DNA of 64,000 bases from Flavonifractor sp. An82 (lineage in GTDB: Bacteria > Bacillota > Clostridia > Oscillospirales > Oscillospiraceae), in NCBI RefSeq assembly GCF_002159265.1, contig NZ_NFHG01000014.1, forward strand, positions 1-64,000. Reading direction: 5' to 3'. This document shows positions 32,276-43,011 of the stretch, piece by piece. Numbering within the stretch: position 1 is the stretch's first letter; every line of letters begins with the position of its first letter. A program made the translations under genes and the position numbers. The notes beneath the pieces are model-generated. The model was not told where the DNA came from and searched no databases. It was given only the letters and a program-made list of their open reading frames with translations.

Positions 32276-32908
32276 TCATTCCCCTTTATTGATTGTGACG
32301 ATCCGTCCCTCCACGGAGAGACGGCCCTGGCAGAAGAGGGCCACGGCCTGGGGCAGGATATGCCACTCGGCCTGCTCCATTACCCGGCGCTGGAGGACCT
32401 CCGGCGTGTCGCCGGGCAGGATGTCCACCGCCTTCTGGAGGACGATGGGGCCGCCGTCGGGCTCCTCGTTGACGAAGTGGACGGTGGCGCCGGTGACCTT
32501 CACCCCGTAGGCCAGGGCCTTTTCATGGACGTGGAGGCCGTAATAGCCCGCCCCGCAGAAGGATGGAATGAGAGCGGGATGGACATTGAGGATGGCGTTG
32601 GGGTAGGCATGCACCATCTCTTCGGTGAGGATGTGCATGAACCCGGCCAGTACCACCAGGTCGATGTTCAGCTCCTTCAGCCTGGACACCAGGGCCTGGG
32701 TCATGGCTCGGTTGGAGTCGTAGTCCTTCCGGGCCACCACATAGCCGGGGATGCCGGCGTTTTTGGCCCGCTCCAGGGCGTAGGCGTCGGCTTTGGAGGA
32801 GATGACGGCGGCCAGCTCGCCGCCGCCCAGCTCGCCCCGGTCACGGGCGCCGATGAGGGCCTGGAGGTTGGTCCCACCGCCGGAGACCAGTACGGCGATC
32901 CGCGTCAT
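32276..32908 (-). CDS. purN: Phosphoribosylglycinamide formyltransferase
   Basis: A 210-residue enzyme converting GAR to FGAR with 10-formyl-THF. The N-terminus RIAVLVSGGGTNLQALI and the catalytic part NVHPALIPSF then GVKVTGATVHFVNEEPDGG at about 133-151 are typical PurN motifs, including the catalytic His and Asp. It overlaps purM by four bases (ATGA). Confidence 0.96.
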   Translation of the reverse strand: MTRIAVLVSGGGTNLQALIGARDRGELGGGELAAVISSKADAYALERAKNAGIPGYVVARKDYDSNRAMTQALVSRLKELNIDLVVLAGFMHILTEEMVHAYPNAILNVHPALIPSFCGAGYYGLHVHEKALAYGVKVTGATVHFVNEEPDGGPIVLQKAVDILPGDTPEVLQRRVMEQAEWHILPQAVALFCQGRLSVEGRIVTINKGE

Positions 32909-33948
32909 ACCAGCTCGACCCCCGTATCGCCGGCCACCACGGAGCCGATGACATAGGCCCGCTCTTCGGCCCGGCAGAGGATCTCCTTGGCCTGGCCCAC
33001 CTCCTCCTTGGGGATAGCCAGGATCAGGCCCACACCCATGTTGAAGGTGTTGTACATATCCCGCATGGGGATGTTGCCGCGCTTGGCGATCAGGTCAAAG
33101 ATGGGGGGGACGGGGAAGGAGGCGGTCTCGATCTGGGCGGTGAGGCCCTCCTTCATCATTCGGGGCACATTCTCATAGAGGCCGCCGCCGGTGATGTGGC
33201 TGATGGCCTTGATGTGGATGCCGTTGTTCAGCAGGCACTGGACGGTCTTGACATAGATGCGGGTGGGGGTGAGCAGGGTCTCGCCCAGGCTCTTGCCCTC
33301 CAGCTCCTCCATGGGGGAGGTCAGGTCGGCGTGCTCCACGTCCAGCACCTTGCGCACCAGGGAGAAGCCGTTGGAGTGGACGCCGCTGGAGCCCAGACCG
33401 ATGAGCACGTCGCCCACCGCCAGGTCCTTGCCGTCGATGATCTTCTCCTCGTCCACGATGCCCACGGAGAAGCCCGCCACATCATAGTCGTCCTCCGCCA
33501 TCAGGCCGGGGTGCTCGGCAGTCTCGCCGCCCACCAGGGCGCAGCCCGCCTGGCGGCAGCCCTCAGTGATGCCGGAGACGATGTCGGCGATGCGGGCGGG
33601 GTCGTTCTTGCCGCAGGCGATGTAGTCCAGGAAGAACAGGGGAGAGGCGCCGCCGCAGATGATGTCGTTGACGCACATGGCCACGCAGTCGATGCCGATG
33701 GTGTCGTGCTTGTTCATCAGCTGGGCCAGACGGAGCTTGGTGCCCACGCCGTCGGTGCCGGACACCAGTACCGGCTTCTTCATGCCCGCCATGTTGGGGG
33801 CGAACAGGCCGCCGAAGCCGCCCAGGGTGCCCATGACGCCGGGGATGTAGGTGGACTCCACCATGGGCTTGATGCGCTCTACCGACTCGTAGCCGGCGGT
33901 GACGTCCACGCCGGCGGCGGCGTAGGATTCAGAGTGGGAATTTTTCAT
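32905..33948 (-). CDS. purM: Phosphoribosylformylglycinamidine cyclo-ligase (AIR synthetase)
   Basis: A 347-residue enzyme converting FGAM to AIR. Seen motifs: YAAAGVDVTAGYESVERIK at 9-27, VSGTDGVGTKLRLA at about 62-75, DCVAMCVNDIICGGASPLFF at about 86-105, and HITGGGLYENVPRM near 251-264. Length is normal. It is coupled to purN downstream and follows purF with an 18-base gap. Confidence 0.96.
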   Translation of the reverse strand: MKNSHSESYAAAGVDVTAGYESVERIKPMVESTYIPGVMGTLGGFGGLFAPNMAGMKKPVLVSGTDGVGTKLRLAQLMNKHDTIGIDCVAMCVNDIICGGASPLFFLDYIACGKNDPARIADIVSGITEGCRQAGCALVGGETAEHPGLMAEDDYDVAGFSVGIVDEEKIIDGKDLAVGDVLIGLGSSGVHSNGFSLVRKVLDVEHADLTSPMEELEGKSLGETLLTPTRIYVKTVQCLLNNGIHIKAISHITGGGLYENVPRMMKEGLTAQIETASFPVPPIFDLIAKRGNIPMRDMYNTFNMGVGLILAIPKEEVGQAKEILCRAEERAYVIGSVVAGDTGVELV

Positions 33949-33966
33949 ACGGAGAAACCTCCTCGA

Positions 33967-35391
33967 TTATTGGGTTTGACCGATTTTCTGTTCAAAACGG
34001 AATTTCTCCCGGGCCTCGGGCACGGGTACCGGGTACTGACCGGTAAAGCAACCGTCGCAGAAGGTGCAGCGGCAGCCGTTGGCCAGCTTGTGGACGCTGT
34101 CCACGCTGAGGTAGCCCAGGGAGTCGGCGCCGATGATCTGGGCGATCTCCTCCACCGTGTGGTTGCAGGCGATGAGGTGATCCCGGGAGTCGATGTCGGT
34201 GCCGAAGTAGCAGGGGTGGAGGAAGGGGGGCGCGGATACCCGCATGTGGACCTCGGTGGCCCCCGCCTCCCGCAGCAGCCCCACGATGCGGGCGGAGGTG
34301 GTACCGCGGACGATGGAATCGTCGATGATGACCACCCGCTTGCCCCGCACCACGGAGGAGATGGGGTTGAGCTTGATGCGCACCTTGTCCTCCCGGTTCT
34401 TCTGGCCGGGGGCGATGAAGGTGCGGGCGATGTACTTGTTCTTGATGAAGCCGGTACCGTAGGGGATACCGGACTGCCGGGCGTAGCCGATGGCGGCGTC
34501 AATGCCGGAATCGGGTACACCGATGACGATATCCGCCTGGACGGGGTGCTCCAGGGCCAGGAAGGCCCCGGCCCGCACCCGGGCCTCATGGACACCCGCC
34601 CCGTCGATCACCGAGTCGGGCCGGGCAAAGTAGATGAACTCAAACACGCACATGCTGCTTTTGGCCTTGCCGCAGTGATCTTTGATGCTGCGCAGGCCGT
34701 TCTGGTCCACCACCACGATCTCACCGGGCCCCACATCCCGGAGAAAGTGGGCGCCGATGGCGTCCAGAGCGCAGCTCTCCGAGGCAAACACATAGCCGTC
34801 GTCCAGGGTGCCGATGCACAGGGGGCGGAACCCGTTGGGGTCCCGGGCGGCAACCAGCTTGCGGGGGGAGAGGAGGACCAGGGAGTAGGCGCCCTGGATG
34901 ATATCCATGGCAGCCGACACCGCCTCCTCAATGGAGGGAGCCTTCAGCCGCTGGCCGGTGATGGTGTAGGCAATGACCTCGGTGTCGCTGGTGGTGTGGA
35001 AGATGGCGCCGGACAGCTCCAGCTTCTCCCGCAGCTCGGCGGCGTTGGTCAGGTTGCCGTTGTGGGCCAGCGCCATGGAGCCCTTCACATGGTTGATGAC
35101 CATGGGCTGGGCGTTGATACGGCTCTTGCGGCCGGTGGTAGCGTAGCGCACGTGGCCCACGGCCATGCTGCCGCGGCCCAGGTTCTCCAGAATTTCAGGG
35201 GTAAATACCTCGCTGACCAGTCCCACGTCCTTGTGGCTGGTGATGACGCCATCGTCATTGATGGCCATGCCTGCACTCTCCTGGCCCCGATGCTGCAGGG
35301 CGTAGAGCGCGTTGTAGGTAACAGAGGCGGCGTGGGTCATGCCGGGCACAGAGATGCCGAACACGCCGCATTCTTCATGGATATTTGCCAT
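33967..35391 (-). CDS. purF: Amidophosphoribosyltransferase
   Basis: The 474-residue first enzyme of purine synthesis, making phosphoribosylamine from PRPP and glutamine. A short propeptide MANIHEE precedes the nucleophile C8 (ECGVFGIS). The PRPP loop VVIIDDSIVRGTTS is at about 349-362. A cysteine-rich C-terminal part (CRCTFCDGCF) fits the 4Fe-4S cluster of Bacillus-type enzymes. It lies next to a paralog lacking the nucleophile. Confidence 0.96.
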   Translation of the reverse strand: MANIHEECGVFGISVPGMTHAASVTYNALYALQHRGQESAGMAINDDGVITSHKDVGLVSEVFTPEILENLGRGSMAVGHVRYATTGRKSRINAQPMVINHVKGSMALAHNGNLTNAAELREKLELSGAIFHTTSDTEVIAYTITGQRLKAPSIEEAVSAAMDIIQGAYSLVLLSPRKLVAARDPNGFRPLCIGTLDDGYVFASESCALDAIGAHFLRDVGPGEIVVVDQNGLRSIKDHCGKAKSSMCVFEFIYFARPDSVIDGAGVHEARVRAGAFLALEHPVQADIVIGVPDSGIDAAIGYARQSGIPYGTGFIKNKYIARTFIAPGQKNREDKVRIKLNPISSVVRGKRVVIIDDSIVRGTTSARIVGLLREAGATEVHMRVSAPPFLHPCYFGTDIDSRDHLIACNHTVEEIAQIIGADSLGYLSVDSVHKLANGCRCTFCDGCFTGQYPVPVPEAREKFRFEQKIGQTQ

Positions 35392-35442
35392 AGTTTTCTT
35401 CCTTTGCGTATGGGGCTTGGACGTGGAAACCGGACGGACCGG

Positions 35443-36864
35443 TTATTCCTTACCGGTCCAGCAGTAGGTGCAGATCTTGTCGCGATCGATGCCGATGGCC
35501 TCCAGCAGGCCGTCCAGGGACTGATAGCCCAGGGAGTCGAAGCCCAGCTTCTCACAGATGGACTTGAGCATGCACTGGCCGCGCTGGGTGGAGGAATCGG
35601 CGTACTCCTCCAGGTGCTGCTGCCCCTCGTCCCCCTCCAGCTCCTGGATGGTGCGGCGGGCCAGCAGTTCCATGTCGGAATTGCTGCGGGAGAAGTTAAG
35701 GTATTTGCAGCCGTACATGATGGGGGGGCAGGCCGAGCGCATGTGGACCTCCTCGGCGCCGGACTCGTAGAGGAATTCCACGGTCTCCCGGAGCTGGGTG
35801 CCCCGGACGATGGAGTCGTCCACAAAGAGCAGCTTCTTGCCCTCGATGAGCTCAGGTACGGGGATCTGCTTCATTTTGGCCACCTGGTTGCGGGCCGCCT
35901 GGTTGGCGGGCATGAAGGAGCGGGGCCAGGTGGGAGTGTACTTGACGAAGGGGCGGGCGAAGGGTTTGCCGCTGCGGTTGGAGAAGCCGATGGCGTGGGG
36001 CAGGCCGGAGTCGGGTACGCCGGCCACATAGTCCACCTTGGGCAGCTGGCCCTTCTGGACCTCGTCCCGGGCCATGATCTCGCCGTTGCGGTAGCGCATG
36101 ACCTCCACATTCATGCCTTCGTAGTTGGAGTTGGGGTAACCGTAGTAGGTCCACAGGAAGGCACAGATCTTCATCTTGTCGCCGGCGGGGGCCAGAGTCT
36201 CCCAGCCCCTGGCGGTTACCTTGACCACCTCGCCGGGGCCCAGCTCGTAGGCGTCGATATAGCCCAGCTTGTGGTAGGCGAAGGACTCAAAGGAGACGCA
36301 GCAGCCCTCGTCGTTCTGGCCGATGAGCACCGGCAGACGGCCCAGCTTGTCCCGGGCGGCGATGATGCCGTCGGGGGTGAGCAGCAGCATGGTGCAGGAG
36401 CCGTCGATCTCCTCCTGGGCGTGGCGGATGCCCGACACCAGATCGTCCTTCTGGTTGATGAGGGCGGCGGCCAGCTCGGTGGAGTTGACTTTGCCGGAGC
36501 TCATGGCCATGAACTGGTGGCCGTGGTCGGAGAAGTAGCGCTCCACCAGCTCATCGGAGTTGTTGATGATGCCTACGGTGATGATGGCGTACAGGCCCAG
36601 GTGGGAGCGCACCAGCAGGGGCTGGGGGTCGGTGTCACTGATACAGCCGATGGCGGAACAGCCCTTGAAGTCGGCCAGGTCCTTGTCGAACTTGGTGCGG
36701 AAGGGGGTGTTCTCGATGTTATGGATCTGACGCTGGAAACCGGCCTTGGCGTCGTACACCGCCATACCGCCCCGCTTGGTGCCCAGGTGGGAGTGGTAGT
36801 CGGTGCCGAAGAAGACGTCCATGACGCAGTCGTGCTTGGAGATGGTGCCAAAGAAACCGCCCAT
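35443..36864 (-). CDS. PurF-like paralog lacking the glutaminase cysteine
   Basis: A 473-residue protein collinear with PurF. The N-terminus reads MGGFFGTIS, so Gly replaces the catalytic Cys; an in-frame stop lies two codons upstream, so no propeptide is missed. The next Cys (C13) is not in the nucleophile position. The PRPP loop is kept (KLLFVDDSIVRGTQ), as are GVPDSGLPHAIGF and the C-terminal CTYC pair. It may use free ammonia, act as a regulatory partner of PurF, or serve another phosphoribosyl transfer. It sits between purC and purF. Confidence 0.88.
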   Translation of the reverse strand: MGGFFGTISKHDCVMDVFFGTDYHSHLGTKRGGMAVYDAKAGFQRQIHNIENTPFRTKFDKDLADFKGCSAIGCISDTDPQPLLVRSHLGLYAIITVGIINNSDELVERYFSDHGHQFMAMSSGKVNSTELAAALINQKDDLVSGIRHAQEEIDGSCTMLLLTPDGIIAARDKLGRLPVLIGQNDEGCCVSFESFAYHKLGYIDAYELGPGEVVKVTARGWETLAPAGDKMKICAFLWTYYGYPNSNYEGMNVEVMRYRNGEIMARDEVQKGQLPKVDYVAGVPDSGLPHAIGFSNRSGKPFARPFVKYTPTWPRSFMPANQAARNQVAKMKQIPVPELIEGKKLLFVDDSIVRGTQLRETVEFLYESGAEEVHMRSACPPIMYGCKYLNFSRSNSDMELLARRTIQELEGDEGQQHLEEYADSSTQRGQCMLKSICEKLGFDSLGYQSLDGLLEAIGIDRDKICTYCWTGKE

Positions 36865-36867
36865 GCC

Positions 36868-37587
36868 TTACTTGTCCCCCATCAGACGGCGCATGACCTC
36901 TTCATAGGCCTCCTCCGCGCCGCCCAGGTCCCGGCGGAACCGGTCCTTGTCCAGCTTCTCGTGGGTCTTCTCGTCCCACAGACGGCAGGTGTCGGGGGAG
37001 ATCTCGTCGGCCAGCACGATGGTGCCGTCGGCGGTCTTGCCGAACTCCAGCTTGAAGTCCACCAGATCGATGCCGATCTCCTTCATGAAGCCCTTCAGCA
37101 GGTCGTTGACGGCAAAGGCGTACTTCTTGATGAGCTCGATCTCCTCCTTGGTGGCCAGCTTCAGGGCCAGAGCGTGATAGTCGTTGATGAGGGGATCGCC
37201 CAGGTCGTCGTTCTTGTAGGAGAACTCAATGGTGGGCTCGTCAAACACGATGCCCTCCTCCACGCCGTAGCGCTTGGCAAAGGAGCCGGCGGAGATGTTG
37301 CGGATAATGACCTCCAGGGGAACGATGGACACCTTCTTCACGGCGGTCTCCCGGTCGCTGAGTTCCTCCACATAGTGGGTGGGCACGCCCTTCTCCTCCA
37401 GGCGGCGCATCAGGTTGTTGGTCATGCGGTTGTTGATGGCGCCCTTGCCGGTGATGGTGCCCTTCTTCAGGCCGTTGAAGGCGGTGGCGTCGTCCTTGTA
37501 GGACACGATGACAACCTCAGGATCGTTGGAAGCGTAGACCTTCTTGGCCTTGCCTTCGTAGAGCTGCTCTTTCTTCTCGTAAGCCAT
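36868..37587 (-). CDS. purC: Phosphoribosylaminoimidazole-succinocarboxamide synthase
   Basis: A 239-residue SAICAR synthetase of normal length. Motifs: [10 protein letters not shown] at 9-18, [10 protein letters not shown] at about 31-40, [20 protein letters not shown] at about 90-109 and [14 protein letters not shown] at about 191-204. The ribosome binding site AAAAGGAG is ten bases before ATG 37587. It is three bases from the PurF-like gene. Confidence 0.97.
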   Translation of the reverse strand: MAYEKKEQLYEGKAKKVYASNDPEVVIVSYKDDATAFNGLKKGTITGKGAINNRMTNNLMRRLEEKGVPTHYVEELSDRETAVKKVSIVPLEVIIRNISAGSFAKRYGVEEGIVFDEPTIEFSYKNDDLGDPLINDYHALALKLATKEEIELIKKYAFAVNDLLKGFMKEIGIDLVDFKLEFGKTADGTIVLADEISPDTCRLWDEKTHEKLDKDRFRRDLGGAEEAYEEVMRRLMGDK

Positions 37588-37621
37588 GACGTGATACTCC
37601 TTTTATATCAATATTTTTTGT

Positions 37622-38113
37622 TTACAGCTTTTCCGCGATATGGCGGTCCTTCTCGGCCACCTCTGCGGCCATGTTGGCCTTGAAGTCGGCCAGCTTGCCG
37701 GTGAGCTCGCTGTCGGACAGGGCCAGCATCTGGGCGGCCAGGATGGCGGCGTTGTCGGCGCCGTCCACCGCCACGCAGGCCACGGGGATGCCCTTGGGCA
37801 TCTGGACCATGGAGAGCAGGGAGTCCAGTCCGCCCATCATAGAGGTTTTGATGGGCACCCCGATAACGGGCAGGGTGGTGTAGGCGGCCAGCACGCCGGC
37901 CAGATGGGCGGCCTTGCCCGCGGCGGCGATGATGACCCCGAACCCGTTTTCCGCGGCGTGGGAGGCCAGCGCCTCAGCGGCGGCGGGGGTACGGTGGGCG
38001 GAGATGATGCGGACCTCGGCGGGGATGCCGAAGGACTGCAGACGCTGGATGCAGGGGCGCATGGTGTCCAGATCGGAGTCGGAACCCATAACGACGGCTA
38101 CCTTCTTGCTCAT
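37622..38113 (-). CDS. purE: N5-carboxyaminoimidazole ribonucleotide mutase
   Basis: A 163-residue PurE, interconverting N5-CAIR and CAIR. Motifs: VVMGSDSDLDTMRPC at 7-21, ISAHRTPAAAEAL at about 38-50, and AAAGKAAHLAGVLAAYTTLPVIGVP at about 64-88 with the GK and H of the active site. It is the first gene of the nine-gene operon, and its leader carries a terminator hairpin. No purK is adjacent. Confidence 0.97.
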   Translation of the reverse strand: MSKKVAVVMGSDSDLDTMRPCIQRLQSFGIPAEVRIISAHRTPAAAEALASHAAENGFGVIIAAAGKAAHLAGVLAAYTTLPVIGVPIKTSMMGGLDSLLSMVQMPKGIPVACVAVDGADNAAILAAQMLALSDSELTGKLADFKANMAAEVAEKDRHIAEKL

Positions 38114-38304
38114 AAGACCCTCCTGTGAACCTAAAAATTTTTCAGGGAAAGAAAAAATAAATCAGGGCATCCGATATACGGATGCCCTGATGGATTCAGA
38201 CCCTGAGATTAGACAGGTTGGTGCCGTGGATGAACCATGTGATGCGGTAGTGCCAATGCATTGCTGACATCCCAGTACCTCCCTGTTTGTATGACCTATG
38301 TAAA
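38114..38304 (-). promoter_or_regulatory. Structured purE leader with intrinsic terminator
   Basis: Minus-strand RNA of about 185 bases from a start site near 38298 to the purE start. It ends in a 12-13 bp terminator stem (TCAGGGCATCCG / CGGATGCCCTGA, 38161-38191) with a U-rich tail at 38151-38160. The upstream part can form nested helices, for example GGATG with CATCC and CAGG-GGT with ACC-CCTG, in the manner of a ligand- or protein-sensing leader or a 6S-like RNA. It does not match the purine riboswitch core. Class unknown. Confidence 0.65.
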
Positions 38305-38333
38305 ATAATATCGGATTTTTTGAGGCTTGGCAA
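38305..38333 (-). promoter_or_regulatory. Promoter of the purine operon
   Basis: On the minus strand TTGCCA (38328-38333) and TATTAT (38305-38310) are exactly 17 bases apart. It would start the leader RNA about seven bases further on. Confidence 0.75.
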
Positions 38334-38407
38334 GGGCGGAAGGGGAATTTTGTCTGCTTTCACAACATTTCGGCAAAAAGGTCAAATGGCCTTGTGAAAG
38401 AAGGAAA

Positions 38408-40507
<2,100 letters not shown>

Positions 40508-40562
40508 AGGTTGATTCTCCTTTTAAGAAGGTGGGCGCTGCAAACTGCAGCGCCCACGGCTC

Positions 40563-42809
40563 TTATTTGGCGTAGTAGTTGATGAGGCAACCGGCGAGAA
40601 CAATGTCTCTCTCTTCCCGGGTCATGCCGGGCAGCTTCAGGGTGACGGTACGCTGGCTGCCGTTCTGGAGGAGCACGGCGGGCACCACGTCGGCCCCGCT
40701 GTCCAGGGCGGTGCGCACGCCGGGGATGTACAGCTTGTCGCCGGGCTGGATGTTCCAGTCCTTCACATCCTCCGCGATGAAGGGCAGCATACCCCAGTTC
40801 ACCACGTTGGAGCGGTAGCGCTTGGTGGCATACTCGGCGGCCAGGTTGGCCACGCCGCCCAGCACACGCTGGCAGGAGGCGGCCTGCTCACGGGCGGAGC
40901 CGTCGCCGGGCTTGAGGGCCATCACCAGGGAGCCCAGGCCGGTGTTGGCGGCATCGTGGCCCATCAGGGCCTCCTTCACCTCGGGAGCCTCGGGATTGGT
41001 GCGGCGCAGGCGCTCCAGAGCCAGCACCTCCTTGGCACGGGGAACATACTGGGGATCCTTCCGGCTCAGGGCGAACTCGGACAGCTTGATGGGGTTGGAG
41101 CGGTAGGAAGAGGTCTCGCCGGAGGGGATCAGCTCGTCGGTGGTGGTGACGGGATCATAGATGGCGGAGCACACGGTGAGCAGCAGGTTGTCGGGCAGGG
41201 CCACCTGCTCCGGCCAGTCGGCGATGTTGGGGCCAAAGACCAGCTTCTGATCGGGGTCGGCCTTGCCCACGCCGAAATACACCCGGGCCTTGTAGGGGGT
41301 GTCGTCATAGGCGAAGGGCTCCACGGCGGGATCCACAGGGGCGTTGGGCAGCTCGTCGGCCCCGGTGAGGGCGCCGCCGTTGAGGGCGGTGGCAGCGATG
41401 GACCGGGCGTCCATCAGGGCCACATAGGACACCTGACCGTCGGAGGGCTTGGAGCCCTCCCGGTTGGGGAAGTTGCGGGTGGAGTGGCGGATGGAGAAGG
41501 CCCCGTTGGCGGGCACGTCGCCGGCGCCGAAGCAGGGACCGCAGAAGCAGGAGCGGATGGAGGCGCCCGCCGCCATCAGGGAGGCGATATAGCCCCGCTT
41601 TGTCAGCTCCAGGTTGACGGGCTGGCTGGTGGGATAGACGGACAGCCAGAAGGCGTCGGAGCCGATGGCGTGGCCGTCCAGCACCTGGGCGGCCCGGACG
41701 ATGTTCTGATAGGTACCGCCGGAGCAGCCGGCAATGACGCCCTGATCCACCATGAACTTGCCGTCCACGATCTTGTTCAGCAGGGAGGCGGGCTTGCTCT
41801 TCAGCTTGAGCTGATGCACTGTGTCCTCGTCTACCTGATGGAGAAGGTCGGCCATGTTCTCCTTGAACTCCTGAATGGTGTAGGCATTGGAGGGGTGGAA
41901 GGGCAGGGCGATCATGGGCCGGATCTTGTCCAGCTCCACATGGATGACCCCGTCATAGTAGGCGCCGTCGGCGGGCGCCTGAGCCTTGAACTCATTGCCC
42001 CGGCCCAGCACGGCCAAGTGGTCCTTCAGGGTGTCGTCGGCCACCCACACGGAGGACAGGCAGGTGGTCTCGGTGGTCATCACGTCGATGCCGGAGCGGT
42101 AGTCCATGGACAGGTTGGCCACGCCGGGACCGAAGAACTCCATGACGGCGTTCTTGACGGTGCCGTCCTTGAAGGTGGAGCGGATGAGCTCCAGAGCCAC
42201 GTCCTGGGGACCCACGCCGGGAATGGGGGCGCCGGTGAGGTAGATGGCGATGACCTTGGGATAGGAGATGTTATAGGTCTTTTCCAGCAGCTGCCGGGCC
42301 AGCTCGGGGCCGCCCTCGCCGATAGCCATGGTGCCGTAGGCGCCGTAGCGGGTGTGGGAGTCGGAGCCAAGGATCATCTTGCCGGGGGCGGCGTACCGCT
42401 CTCTCATGTAGGAGTGGATGACGCTCTGGTGGGCGGGAACGAACTCACCGCCGTACTTCTTGGCGGCGGACAGGCCAAAGACGTGGTCGTCCTCGTTGAT
42501 GGTGCCGCCCACGGCGCACAGGGAGTTATGGCAGTTGGTGAGCACATAGGGCAGCGGGAATTCCTTCATGCCGGAGGCCCGGGCAGTCTGGATAATACCA
42601 ACATAGGTGATGTCATGGGAGGCCATGGCGTCAAACTTGATGGCAAGACTGTCCATGGAGCCGCTGGTATTGTGGGAGGCCAGAATGGACCAGGCCATAG
42701 TGCCCTTTTTGGCCTCCTCTGGGGCGGGCAGGCCGGCAGCGGGGCCGTCCTGGGCGGGGACAAAGGCATTGTTTTTATAGTAGACGCCCTGACGGGTGAT
42801 GTTCAGCAT
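40563..42809 (-). CDS. Aconitase-family hydratase
   Basis: A 748-residue protein of the aconitase superfamily, which hydrate or dehydrate organic acids with a 4Fe-4S cluster. Seen: SDSHTRYG at about 149-156, cluster-type cysteines in GCSGG (about 365) and CFCGPCFG (about 425), and a swivelling C-terminal domain from about 590. It resembles the less-studied YbhJ-like hydratase branch rather than AcnA or LeuC. No citrate synthase or isocitrate dehydrogenase is nearby, so the substrate is uncertain. Confidence 0.82.
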   Translation of the reverse strand: MLNITRQGVYYKNNAFVPAQDGPAAGLPAPEEAKKGTMAWSILASHNTSGSMDSLAIKFDAMASHDITYVGIIQTARASGMKEFPLPYVLTNCHNSLCAVGGTINEDDHVFGLSAAKKYGGEFVPAHQSVIHSYMRERYAAPGKMILGSDSHTRYGAYGTMAIGEGGPELARQLLEKTYNISYPKVIAIYLTGAPIPGVGPQDVALELIRSTFKDGTVKNAVMEFFGPGVANLSMDYRSGIDVMTTETTCLSSVWVADDTLKDHLAVLGRGNEFKAQAPADGAYYDGVIHVELDKIRPMIALPFHPSNAYTIQEFKENMADLLHQVDEDTVHQLKLKSKPASLLNKIVDGKFMVDQGVIAGCSGGTYQNIVRAAQVLDGHAIGSDAFWLSVYPTSQPVNLELTKRGYIASLMAAGASIRSCFCGPCFGAGDVPANGAFSIRHSTRNFPNREGSKPSDGQVSYVALMDARSIAATALNGGALTGADELPNAPVDPAVEPFAYDDTPYKARVYFGVGKADPDQKLVFGPNIADWPEQVALPDNLLLTVCSAIYDPVTTTDELIPSGETSSYRSNPIKLSEFALSRKDPQYVPRAKEVLALERLRRTNPEAPEVKEALMGHDAANTGLGSLVMALKPGDGSAREQAASCQRVLGGVANLAAEYATKRYRSNVVNWGMLPFIAEDVKDWNIQPGDKLYIPGVRTALDSGADVVPAVLLQNGSQRTVTLKLPGMTREERDIVLAGCLINYYAK

Positions 42810-42944
42810 ACGATTCCCTCCGATGCTCTTGAATTACTGTTCATCATACCAACTTTTTTCCTCAAGTGCAAGAGGTTGGGCCGCTTTTGCAAAATATCGG
42901 GCTAAAGAGGTAAAATTATGTCAACTATTTTTACCCTGGATTTC

Positions 42945-42974
42945 TTGACGGGGTTGGGAAAGATAGGGTAAAAT
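42945..42974 (+). promoter_or_regulatory. Promoter of the amidase gene
   Basis: TTGACG (42945-42950) and TAAAAT (42969-42974), 18-base spacing, 37 bases before the start codon. Confidence 0.6.
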
Positions 42975-43011
42975 AGGTCAAATAAACACGAGACAAGACG
43001 AGGAGCATGGC

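Noticed and set aside
33196-37683. A 1495-codon open frame on the plus strand across purM-purC
   Set aside because: It is antisense to five well-supported purine genes, has a low-complexity Val/Gly/His-rich translation and no family match. It results from GC-rich codon usage on the other strand.
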